Positions 44,316 through 51,195 of a stretch of DNA of 64,000 nt are shown one piece after another. Numbering within the stretch: position 1 is the stretch's first letter; each line of letters opens with the position of its first letter. Source of the DNA: Sulfobacillus thermosulfidooxidans (GTDB lineage Bacteria > Bacillota > Sulfobacillia > Sulfobacillales > Sulfobacillaceae); assembly GCF_001280565.1 (NCBI RefSeq), contig NZ_LGRO01000001.1, forward strand, positions 372,001 through 436,000. The letters run 5' to 3'. The position numbers and the translations under genes were made by a program. The notes beneath the pieces were generated by a model, which saw only the letters and a program-made list of their open reading frames with translations, was not told the origin of the DNA and searched no databases.

Positions 44316-45482
44316 TTAAGCCCCACATTCTTCTGCAAGTTCCAACGTCACCAGATCAGGACGTTCCTGTGCGGCTTTGAGAATAAAGCTCCGCCACGTA
44401 GGGCTGCCCTCGCGAAAGACATGGGCGAATAACGATCCGAGAGCTTTTCGCGCCAACTCGGCTGCGTATACCTTTAAGCCAGACAATTCCGATAAACGTG
44501 GTGCTAATCTCTCCCATTGCGCCGTCGCTTCCGTCTGTGCCGCGTGTATGCGTTCTTCATCGGCTATTTCTTGAGCCTTTTGCGTTTGCAGATACGTCAA
44601 ATGTTCAGCATAATCTATGCGCCGTTGTCGAAGTTCATGCACCCAGCGTGGTGCCGCCCACTCTTCGCGCAGTGCGCGTTCCATCCATCCACCGGGAAAC
44701 TGAATCGCTTTCGGGGGTGCCGAGACCATCCATATTGCCACTTGCGCAACACGTGCCATGTCGTAGTGCCGTAACCAATGCCGGATGCGCTTGATGGAAA
44801 TTTGGTGTTTTTGAAGCATCGCAATTAAAAACAACTGGACATCGTGCTTTGAGGAGAATGTCCAAAGAGGCGCTCCAGGGATAGGTTGATCACTCTTACT
44901 GAAAGTCTTTTTTTCTGGGATCGGCTCGCGAATAGAGGTCTCAATGGTTGATGGATCAAGGTCTCGCGCCGATTCCCCCCGTGGACAGTCTGACGGGGAC
45001 CCTTCGGACACCTCGGGCCACATAAATACCGTGTCAGGCGTGGGGGTGGGTTCAGATGCCGGAGCCGATTCTGTTGTGTCGTGAACCCGCTCGACGGTGG
45101 TGATGGTCGGTTGCGGAACGCTCTTCAAAGGTTGCCAGGTTAAGACATACCGATTGGACGTGGTTCCGCCGTTGGCCCGTTTGCGGGAAATAATCCGCAA
45201 TAATCCTAACATTTCTAAACGTTGGAGGGAGCGACGCACGGTGCGGGTACTCATATGCGTTTCGCGCGCTAGTGTCTTTTCGGAAAATATTAATCCTAAA
45301 GGGAGTCGGGGTGTTTGAGTTTTGGCGCGCCAGAGAAAAAGATATAACTGTCGCGTGTTAGGAGGGAGTCCCCGTTCGACCAGATCGGTCTCAATCCGCT
45401 TTAATGTCGGAAGAACTCGGGAGTATGAATGAGGAGATGTGTGGGTATTCTGTTTCATGAGTGGTTTTGCCGTAATGGTCAT
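44316..45482 (-). CDS. Plasmid replication initiator-like winged-helix protein
   Basis: The product is 388 residues from ATG 45482; no ribosome site is seen there, nor at the ATG eight codons later. Residues 40-115 form a winged helix (SEKTLARETHMSTRTVRRSL, then MLGLLRIISRKRANGG) as in many plasmid Rep and DnaD-like proteins. An acidic Pro/Ser linker and a helical C-terminal half follow. Position next to parAB, divergent promoters and a pIP501-like antisense-controlled leader make it the likely initiator. The family itself is not one I can name. Confidence 0.72.
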   Translation of the reverse strand: MTITAKPLMKQNTHTSPHSYSRVLPTLKRIETDLVERGLPPNTRQLYLFLWRAKTQTPRLPLGLIFSEKTLARETHMSTRTVRRSLQRLEMLGLLRIISRKRANGGTTSNRYVLTWQPLKSVPQPTITTVERVHDTTESAPASEPTPTPDTVFMWPEVSEGSPSDCPRGESARDLDPSTIETSIREPIPEKKTFSKSDQPIPGAPLWTFSSKHDVQLFLIAMLQKHQISIKRIRHWLRHYDMARVAQVAIWMVSAPPKAIQFPGGWMERALREEWAAPRWVHELRQRRIDYAEHLTYLQTQKAQEIADEERIHAAQTEATAQWERLAPRLSELSGLKVYAAELARKALGSLFAHVFREGSPTWRSFILKAAQERPDLVTLELAEECGA

Positions 45483-45635
45483 GATTGGCTTGACAGGATG
45501 ATTATCCTCTTATACAATCATGAGAGTAAAGCGATGCCCGGTACTCAAAGGGGTTCTGGTAAAAATTTCCTTTGAGCACTGAGAAGTCGCGCCTATGGAT
45601 TAAACGGCAAATGAACCTCCTTTTACATGTTTTTG

Positions 45636-45676
45636 GGACACACACGACTGTTGGTTGCAGTTGTGTGTTTTGTTTT
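45636..45676 (+). terminator. Intrinsic terminator on the plus strand in the rep leader
   Basis: ACACACgACTG pairs with CAGTtGTGTGT over a 7-nt loop and is followed by TTTTGTTTT. It would stop plus-strand transcription running through the rep leader; read as RNA on the rep strand it is a leader hairpin without a U-run. Confidence 0.5.
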
Positions 45677-45694
45677 GCGCGCTGTTTAACGCAC

Positions 45695-45727
45695 AAAAAA
45701 ATAACCTTGAGACACTCCCTCAAGGTT
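45695..45727 (-). terminator. Transcription attenuator in the rep leader
   Basis: On the minus strand AACCTTGAG pairs perfectly with CTCAAGGTT over a 7-nt loop and is followed by A and seven Ts. It lies about 210 bases before the rep start codon and downstream of the counter-transcribed RNA target. Premature termination here would limit rep expression. Confidence 0.82.
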
Positions 45728-45755
45728 TGAACGAGAAGACGCTTTACGCTATAAT
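45727..45755 (+). promoter_or_regulatory. Promoter of the counter-transcribed RNA
   Basis: TTGAAC and a perfect TATAAT are separated by 17 bases. It drives plus-strand transcription from about 45762, opposite to rep. Confidence 0.85.
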
Positions 45756-45761
45756 GTGAGC

Positions 45762-45831
45762 GTCGTCGTTCACCGCTGTCAGGAGTGGTGAACGGGCCTG
45801 AGGGGACTGCGCGGGAACGCGGTCCTTTTTT
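45762..45831 (+). ncRNA. Counter-transcribed antisense RNA controlling rep (about 70 nt)
   Basis: From the predicted start the transcript folds into CGTTCACC/GGTGAACG (45767-45794), then the terminator hairpin GGACtGCG/CGCgGTCC (45804-45825) with six Ts. It lies wholly inside the rep leader on the opposite strand, so the two RNAs are fully complementary. Its segment CCTGAGGGG (45797-45805) is the complement of the likely antiterminator arm. This matches the logic of RNAIII in pIP501 and related Gram-positive theta plasmids. Confidence 0.8.
45804..45831 (+). terminator. Terminator of the counter-transcribed RNA
   Basis: GGACtGCG and CGCgGTCC form an 8-bp stem (one T-G pair) around CGGGAA, followed by TTTTTT. 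Confidence 0.85.
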
Positions 45832-45850
45832 CTTTCCTCTTACCCAAGAT

Positions 45851-45885
45851 GTAGTGAACGCCATCCCTGAATGGGTATCCACTAC
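45851..45885 (-). other. 5' stem-loop of the rep mRNA leader
   Basis: GTAGTG and CACTAC close a hairpin with inner ATACCC/GGGAT pairing. It is the first structure after the predicted rep transcription start. Confidence 0.5.
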
Positions 45886-45897
45886 CCTCTGCGCACT

Positions 45898-45926
45898 ATG
45901 ATACAGGTTTTTGGACAGATTTCCAA
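45898..45926 (-). promoter_or_regulatory. Promoter of rep
   Basis: On the minus strand TTGGAA (45926-45921) and TATCAT (45903-45898) are 17 bases apart. The start near 45891 would give a leader of about 410 nt containing the antisense target and attenuator. Confidence 0.72.
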
Positions 45927-46059
45927 TAATCGGCACGATTTTTGGTTTGTTGATACCGGAGTTAACGGATTACCGTCCACCTTGCCCGCGAGCTATCTTG
46001 TCAGGACCCGGCCCATGTGAGAGAGTCTGGATAGTAGGACGTTGCGGGAGGAGGATGGC

Positions 46060-46923
46060 ATGCGATTTCCGACCGAGGTGGATCCTGCCATACGGGACGC
46101 GATTTGGGCTGCGGAAACGGGCCGGTGTGAAGCGTGTGGTCGCCCCATGGATCGGCGGGTGGCCCGGGTGATTCCACGGGGGCGGAATGAGGGACTCGAC
46201 CCGGCTACGGCGGTGCTGCTGTGTCCGCTGTGTCTCCACCATCAGCGCCCCCCCTTTCAGGAGGCGGTGATTGACGCCGACACCTTACGCCACATTGCGG
46301 AAGCTCGACAAATCTCGCATGAAGAGGCGGCCGGCTGGCTTCGTGCGCAACTTGATGACGCTGCCGTGCTGTTAGCGGTGTTTCGCGATCGGTTAGACTG
46401 CTGGCTGCCGGGCATTGGCCGATTCCAAGTCCGGGCGCGATCTCAAGGGGTACCGGAAATCCGTTTGAAAGCGTGCCAGGCCGATACGACCTGGCAGGTC
46501 TCCGCGCCGCCTCCAATTCATCGTCGAGGATTTCCGCGTGTGCCGCGGGTCCGCAATCGTGTGTGGGGTTTCCCATCATCTCATCCAAGCCCTGCCCAAA
46601 CACTGCCCAAGGAGGTTGTGACGATGCCCCCGATTGCTGTGCGCACCTTGAAAGTGACATTAACAATGGCGCCGGACCAGTGGCCTCGGGATGTGGCATT
46701 GTCCGGTGATCACGTAATCGTGCCCGTGACGACGCCGGAAGGTCTGACGGTGCAGGTTCCGCTTAAAACTAAAAGTATCCGCAAGGCCCTGAAAACCGTT
46801 GCCGCGATACGTGCGGAGGGAGATGAGGCTTTATTCCTCATTCAAGGGCGGCTTTTGCCCGGGATGCAGCTGACTGAGGCGGGGTTGAGCGTGCAGCGAA
46901 AGAGTCACCTACCTCCCGGCTAA
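46060..46923 (+). CDS. HNH-like zinc-ribbon protein with a FinO-like C-terminal part
   Basis: The product is 287 residues from ATG 46060 after GGAGGAGG. The N-terminus has paired Cys motifs (RCEACGRP, then LLCPLCLHHQ) like an HNH nuclease, but the usual catalytic His between them is replaced (RVIPRGRNEG). The C-terminal 99 residues (LKVTLTMAPDQWPRDVA, then LIQGRLLPGMQLTEAGLSVQ) loosely resemble short FinO-like RNA-binding proteins. A separate strong start inside the gene would make this part alone. The family call is tentative; it lies next to the antisense-controlled rep locus. Confidence 0.6.
   Translation: MRFPTEVDPAIRDAIWAAETGRCEACGRPMDRRVARVIPRGRNEGLDPATAVLLCPLCLHHQRPPFQEAVIDADTLRHIAEARQISHEEAAGWLRAQLDDAAVLLAVFRDRLDCWLPGIGRFQVRARSQGVPEIRLKACQADTTWQVSAPPPIHRRGFPRVPRVRNRVWGFPSSHPSPAQTLPKEVVTMPPIAVRTLKVTLTMAPDQWPRDVALSGDHVIVPVTTPEGLTVQVPLKTKSIRKALKTVAAIRAEGDEALFLIQGRLLPGMQLTEAGLSVQRKSHLPPG
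46624..46923 (+). CDS. Possible internal product: FinO-like C-terminal protein
   Basis: Within the preceding gene and in the same frame, CCAAGGAGG lies seven bases before ATG 46624. This is as good as any ribosome site in the window. Initiation here gives 99 residues starting MPPIAVRTLKVTLTM. It could be the true second gene of a pair that has become fused in frame, or a second product from one gene. RNA-binding function is suggested only by weak resemblance. Confidence 0.45.
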   Translation: MPPIAVRTLKVTLTMAPDQWPRDVALSGDHVIVPVTTPEGLTVQVPLKTKSIRKALKTVAAIRAEGDEALFLIQGRLLPGMQLTEAGLSVQRKSHLPPG

Positions 46924-47162
46924 AGCTGGGGTCTTGCGATGAATAAGCACGCCTTCTCCCCAGGGCTGAAGCCCGAGGCTTCCAGCATCGCGTAATCTGG
47001 TGGCTGTTAGCCTATATTTTTTTCATCGATTTCGTGTGGATTCGCTTGACATGGCGATCCCGGGAAATAGGCTAATAGCCAGTCTTTCTGTCTTTCTGTC
47101 TTTCTGTCTTTCTGCTTTTCTGTCCGATGGGGTATAATGTAATCAGGAGGAGGAGATTTCTT
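46924..47162. other. Regulatory region of the AbrB/PIN pair with inverted and tandem repeats
   Basis: Small hairpins (CCCGGCTAAAGCTGGG at the end of the previous gene and GGGCTGAAGCCC near 46961) are followed by an inverted repeat, GGCTGTTAGCCTAT (47002-47015) against ATAGGCTAATAGCC (47067-47080). Between the arms lies TTGACA (47046-47051). A TATAAT sits at 47133-47138. Confidence 0.6.
47083..47122 (+). repeat. Tandem octamer repeat (TCTTTCTG)
   Basis: Four perfect copies of TCTTTCTG are followed by one imperfect copy (CTTTTCTG). They lie between TTGACA and TATAAT, immediately upstream of the toxin-antitoxin genes. Confidence 0.9.
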
Positions 47163-47435
47163 ATGGACAAATATCTACTCCAGTTGAGAGACCGCGGCGT
47201 GGTGACCTTACCTAAAACCGTGCGCCAGCACTATGGGCTGGGGCCCGATACGCCGCTCACATTGGTCGATTGGAATGGGGTTTTTATCTTGAGTCCCCGC
47301 ATTCCGGTCGTCACCGAGCTCGCTAAACAAATTGCGGCAGAACGCGCTGCAGCGGGTCTGTCAGTTCAAGACCTGTTAAGGGCCTGGACCCAAGAACGCT
47401 ATGGCCCGGATGCCCCGCAATCCGAGGACGCATGA
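47163..47435 (+). CDS. AbrB/SpoVT-like antitoxin
   Basis: The product is 90 residues from ATG 47163 after AGGAGGAGG; the longer frame crosses the promoter. LQLRDRGVVTLPKTVRQHYG followed by PLTLVDWNGVFILSP is the swapped-hairpin AbrB pattern that binds DNA. The C-terminal helix should hold the toxin. Its stop overlaps the PIN start by 4 bp (ATGA). The inverted repeat upstream is its likely operator. Confidence 0.87.
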   Translation: MDKYLLQLRDRGVVTLPKTVRQHYGLGPDTPLTLVDWNGVFILSPRIPVVTELAKQIAAERAAAGLSVQDLLRAWTQERYGPDAPQSEDA

Positions 47436-47866
47436 TTCCGCCTCTGCGCGTCTTTTTTGATGCTGATGTGATCATTGCGGGCAGCGCGTCCTCCGAGGGG
47501 GCATCGCATGCCTTGTCGCAAGTGGCGGAAATCGGGTTAATTGAGGGATGGACGGCGTTCCCAGTGCTAGACGAAGTGCGTCGTAATCTCCAACAAAAAA
47601 TTCCCCGGGCCTTGCCCATCTTTGAGACCTTATGGCCGCGTTGTTTACACATCGGTCCCGATCCCGATGATTCGGACCTGCAGAAGGTCATGGAGTATGC
47701 TCACGAGAAGGATCGTCACGTGGTGGCGGCGGCCTTACGGATTCCGACGCATTGGCTTGTGACCTTTAATGGGCGTCATTTCTACTCTCCTCCAGGACTC
47801 GTGATTTTACGTCCGGCTGAAGCGAACCAACGCCTTCGCACCCTGATTAGTGACCAGGCGCAATGA
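47432..47866 (+). CDS. PIN-domain ribonuclease toxin
   Basis: The product is 144 residues. RVFFDADVIIAGSASSEGAS gives the first acidic residues of a PIN fold; the conserved Glu follows in VLDEVRRNLQQ, and DPDDSDLQKVMEYA plus EKDRHVVAAAL supply the later ones. PIN toxins cut RNA and are held by the AbrB-type partner. Translation is coupled to the antitoxin by the ATGA overlap. Confidence 0.85.
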   Translation: MIPPLRVFFDADVIIAGSASSEGASHALSQVAEIGLIEGWTAFPVLDEVRRNLQQKIPRALPIFETLWPRCLHIGPDPDDSDLQKVMEYAHEKDRHVVAAALRIPTHWLVTFNGRHFYSPPGLVILRPAEANQRLRTLISDQAQ

Positions 47867-48255
47867 AGCTCAAAGGAATGGGTCAGCTTGTAGTAATGGA
47901 TTTGAACTGTCGGCTTAAGATAACTTTAGGCAGAGGCTCTTTCACTGGTTTTTGGTGGGAACGGTCCGAAGCCACGCTGGGGAGAGCACGCAAGACGTCG
48001 GAGACCGCTTGAGCCATGGTTATGGTCATCCACAATTCTGTGGAAATCTATTCCAGCATAATATCGCTCCTTTAATGACCTCGTACTCACCCGGAATGCG
48101 ATGACCGCGCAGGAATAACCCAGACAATGTTTCATCGAGGAGACCACATGGGGCGTTTGGCGACACGTCTTCGTGAACCCGAGACGCTGGGAAACACAAT
48201 GATGCTCAGACGTGTGTTGGGTGGGCTGTGTGATCAGTGGTCATCGCACTACAGA
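47867..48255. other. Spacer without supported genes
   Basis: Short frames exist on both strands, but none has a ribosome site or recognisable product. Confidence 0.5.
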
Positions 48256-48284
48256 TTGTTCGTCACCGCGTCACGAATTATGAT
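48256..48284 (+). promoter_or_regulatory. Promoter of the ferritin-like gene
   Basis: TTGTTC and TATGAT are separated by 17 bases and lie 40 bp upstream of the start codon. Confidence 0.65.
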
Positions 48285-48323
48285 ATTCTTGGGGCGGCAA
48301 ACGAGGGCAAAGGGGAACAGAAA

Positions 48324-48992
48324 ATGGAATGGTTCGATGATGTTGACCAATACTCTGCATATTTGGCAAGTCTAACAACCGATGAACGGGTTGCTATATT
48401 GTTGGGGTTTTATCAACTGGAACGTCTTGGAGCCATGCGTCTTCCGGATTTGGCGCAGATGGTCCCGGACACGACATTTCAACGCGAAACGCTGATGCAC
48501 GCGGCGGACGAGTCCCGACACGAACACCTCTTTCAGCGGATTATGAACCTTCTGGGAAATCCATCACCTAATTCGAACGTCACTCCCCCGAGCTTGGGGG
48601 GACAACTTATTGCCCAAGCTCTGGCCGAGTGGCCATCATTGACGCGTGATGTGCCTATTTTGCGGGTCACTCCATTGTTGGTCTATCTCTTGGCGAGCGA
48701 GGAACGGGCTGTCGTCTCTTTTGCGGCGCATGCTCAGTTGTACCCGACAGGAGACGAAATCGGGACAATTCTTCGTCAAATTGTTTCCGATGAAAAACGG
48801 CACGTACGCATGATTCGCCACCGTTTGGACCGTTGGTGCGAGGACGTTCCGGCCGTGCGGCAGCGGGTTGCGGCGACTGAAACGCAAATTACCCAGATTC
48901 GTGCTCAATTTTTATCGTCCACGGAAGGTGACACATGGCGAGAGCAACACAATGATAGAGGCGGTGAGCGGAGTACCGGGGAATTGCTTTAA
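48324..48992 (+). CDS. Ferritin-like di-iron protein
   Basis: The product is 222 residues from ATG 48324, with AGGGGAA upstream; earlier codons overlap the promoter. Metal-binding patterns of a ferritin-like four-helix bundle appear as HAADESRHEHLFQRI (E-x2-H), LLASEERAVVSFAAH and IVSDEKRHVRMIRHR (E-x2-RH type). Such proteins store iron, oxidise substrates or protect against peroxide. The exact class is unclear. It stands alone with its own promoter. Confidence 0.78.
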   Translation: MEWFDDVDQYSAYLASLTTDERVAILLGFYQLERLGAMRLPDLAQMVPDTTFQRETLMHAADESRHEHLFQRIMNLLGNPSPNSNVTPPSLGGQLIAQALAEWPSLTRDVPILRVTPLLVYLLASEERAVVSFAAHAQLYPTGDEIGTILRQIVSDEKRHVRMIRHRLDRWCEDVPAVRQRVAATETQITQIRAQFLSSTEGDTWREQHNDRGGERSTGELL

Positions 48993-49966
48993 GCGTTTGA
49001 ACATAGTTGCATATTTCGGTGTGATTTACCAGGGAGATCGGAAAGTCGTTACCAGGTAGATCGGACATCTCTTACTCATCGCGTTCGGAAATTCTTGACC
49101 CTTCCTACAGGATTATTCCGTGACGCTGGTTGGATTGCGTTCGGCTGGGCTTGACAAGACTGTGCGCATTGATTCGCCTTGAATGCTCACGCGATGAGAT
49201 CCATGCATGAACCGATCGCAAATCGCGTCCACGAACCCCTTGGAGCGGTTCAATCGGGAAATCGGCTGACGGGCCGATGTCGTAGGCATCTTTCCCCATC
49301 AGGCTGCGGCATTGCGCTAGGGGCTATCGACTAAAATTGCTGTAAAAAGCATTGAGATTTCTCTTACGATGGAACGGGGACGAGAATGGCATTTGGTCGT
49401 GCCCAAGGGGAACCTACGATCCCACATGACATGGCAACCCATGCATCCAAAAAGTTTTTATGTTATCCACAATAAATGACGACATCCTGGGGACAGTTGC
49501 TGTCGTGGCGGGACAAACTTTGAGTCATCCCGGTAACCAGCCTCGCTGCATCGTCGTTTGCCCACCGGGTGGTCACCGGTACCAATCCGTACGGGCAGCT
49601 GGACTGCAAATATGGATTCATTATTGCCGGAGATGATCCCTTTTTCTCGTCATTGCTGTCTTTGATCGGTCCATCCTCGCTTGTCCTATGGAGGCTCACT
49701 GTACTGCGGATTCAAACCTTCAGTGGGGACACAACTTTTGAAACTTTGTGAGCAACCAGTTTGTTGAATGAAGTGCTTGCCGTTACATTCGGCTGATCTT
49801 TTTATTCGGCTGGATGTCAATGTTAGTCAATCCGTCCGAGCCACTCCATCAAAAATTAGTAGAACGCCCAAATTCGCGAGTGAAGGGCCTCGAGTTCTTG
49901 ACGCGGGCAGATGCCTATGCTAGCTTGTGGGTGACCAGTCAGTCATTAAGAATATGAGGTGACCTC
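48993..49966. other. Gene-free stretch before the TetR operon
   Basis: No gene is supported. A perfect DnaA box TTATCCACA occurs at 49463-49471, but without partners it is probably chance. Frames near 49105-49299 (minus) and 49569-49751 (plus) look like eroded coding DNA of unknown type. Confidence 0.45.
49925..49953 (+). promoter_or_regulatory. TetR operon promoter with operator-like palindrome
   Basis: TGACcaGTCA (49932-49941), extended by a further GTCA, lies between a weak TTGTGG and a TAAGAAT. It is the kind of arm pair that TetR proteins bind, so the first gene probably represses its own operon. Confidence 0.5.
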
Positions 49967-50557
49967 GTGGATTCTGAAGACAAACGCGAAGATCTATTAC
50001 GAGCCGCGGCCGCTGAGTTTGCTGCTAAAGGCTTTGACCGGGCGAATATCAATGAGATTGCCATAAACGCGGGATTGGGCAAGGGAACGGTCTATCTCTA
50101 CTTTTCTAGTAAAAAAGATCTTTATTTAGCGGTGTTGCAGTACATCGTGGACCAATTTAACGCGGTGTCTGAGACCATTCTGGCCCTGCCGATTTCCCCC
50201 ATGGCGCAACTGGCTCAGGCTGTTGAGGCCTTCATTCACTTAGACCCTGATCTCATTCCGTTTGCGCGGATCTGGGTGCGACACCAATTTCATCATACGC
50301 CGGAATTTCGCGAAGACGTGGATACGATTTTTGCGCAGCTGCGGCAGCCGTTCTGCGAAATTGTGGAATCAGGGGTGGCGCGCGGCGAGTTTGCGACATC
50401 GTATCCCACCATTACCGGATATTTCATTCTTAGCTTGCTGGTCATGATCATGCCGGAACTTGACCCGCCCGTCCACATGCCGATTTTGCCGGTAGACCGC
50501 CGGGTCGCGTTTGTGTTGGAAACCGTTCGTAAAATGTTGGCTCGAAAGGAGGAGTAA
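49967..50557 (+). CDS. TetR-family repressor
   Basis: The product is 196 residues from GTG 49967 after GAGGTG. The N-terminal domain is textbook TetR: REDLLRAAAAEFAAKGFDRA followed by INEIAINAGLGKGTVYLYFS and KKDLYLAVL. The C-terminal helices form the ligand pocket (FARIWVRHQFHHTPEFREDV). It heads a same-strand series of seven genes with overlaps or short gaps and should control them, perhaps in response to a fatty acyl or aromatic compound. Confidence 0.92.
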   Translation: MDSEDKREDLLRAAAAEFAAKGFDRANINEIAINAGLGKGTVYLYFSSKKDLYLAVLQYIVDQFNAVSETILALPISPMAQLAQAVEAFIHLDPDLIPFARIWVRHQFHHTPEFREDVDTIFAQLRQPFCEIVESGVARGEFATSYPTITGYFILSLLVMIMPELDPPVHMPILPVDRRVAFVLETVRKMLARKEE

Positions 50558-50563
50558 TGAGTG

Positions 50564-51175
50564 ATGAACAATTTAGATCAAGCGTTGACCGTTCTTGATG
50601 CAGGCGGTCTGATTATTGTGGCGGATGATGAACATCGTGAAAATGAAGGCGATTTAATTGGTTTGGCGGATCGGGCCAGCCCGGACATGATCAATTTTAT
50701 GATTACCCAGGGCCGGGGACTGGTGTGCTTTCCGATGATACGGACACTGGCCGAGCGTTTGGCCCTCTCGCTGATGGTTCCGCACACGACCGACCCGTTT
50801 CGCACTGCGTTTACTCAGTCGATTGATGCGCATCCGCGCTTTGGACTTTCGACCGGGATCTCGGCCGGGGATCGGGCGCGAACGATTCAAGTGGCTCTCC
50901 GGGACGATGCCGTGGCTGAGGACCTCGTACGGCCCGGGCATGTCTTTCCCCTTATTGCGCAGGACGGAGGAGTTCTTGTCCGTCGTGGCCACACTGAAGC
51001 CGCGGTGGACTTGGCCCAAATGGCCGGCCATCAACCGGCTGGCGTCATCGTCGAAATTTTGCGCCCCGATGGTATGATGGCGCGTCGAGATGATTTGCAC
51101 GCTATGGCGAAGGCTTTTCAATTGCCTTATTTAACGGTGTCGGATATTGCCTTGGCGCGGGCCTCCGTGTCGTAA
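50564..51175 (+). CDS. ribB: 3,4-dihydroxy-2-butanone 4-phosphate synthase
   Basis: The product is 203 residues from ATG 50564; GTG 50561 is one codon earlier and better spaced from AAGGAGG. The active-site segment IIVADDEHRENEGDLIG, then FGLSTGISAGDRARTI and GHTEAAVDLAQMAG and GVIVEIL are diagnostic. The enzyme makes the four-carbon unit of riboflavin from ribulose 5-phosphate. There is no cyclohydrolase domain and no other riboflavin gene in the window, so it may raise flavin supply for the operon or serve a special product. Confidence 0.93.
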   Translation: MNNLDQALTVLDAGGLIIVADDEHRENEGDLIGLADRASPDMINFMITQGRGLVCFPMIRTLAERLALSLMVPHTTDPFRTAFTQSIDAHPRFGLSTGISAGDRARTIQVALRDDAVAEDLVRPGHVFPLIAQDGGVLVRRGHTEAAVDLAQMAGHQPAGVIVEILRPDGMMARRDDLHAMAKAFQLPYLTVSDIALARASVS

Positions 51176-51195
51176 GCGAATGAGGAGGTGCGCGC

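Noticed and set aside
45502-45936. 144-codon minus-strand frame across the rep leader
   Set aside because: It overlaps the antisense RNA, attenuator and promoters and has no protein-like composition.
46910-46990. IS200/IS605-type end from the small GC hairpins after the HNH-like gene
   Set aside because: The hairpins resemble such ends, but no TnpA or TnpB gene and no matching left end are visible.
47083-47122. Octamer repeats as a CRISPR array
   Set aside because: The units are 8 bp with no spacers and no cas genes; it is a simple tandem repeat. No CRISPR array was seen elsewhere.
49105-49299. Minus-strand transposase remnant
   Set aside because: The sequence looks coding, but I could not connect it to any transposase family with confidence.
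49463-49471. Perfect DnaA box TTATCCACA as an origin
   Set aside because: A single box, with no AT-rich segment or further boxes nearby, is not enough.
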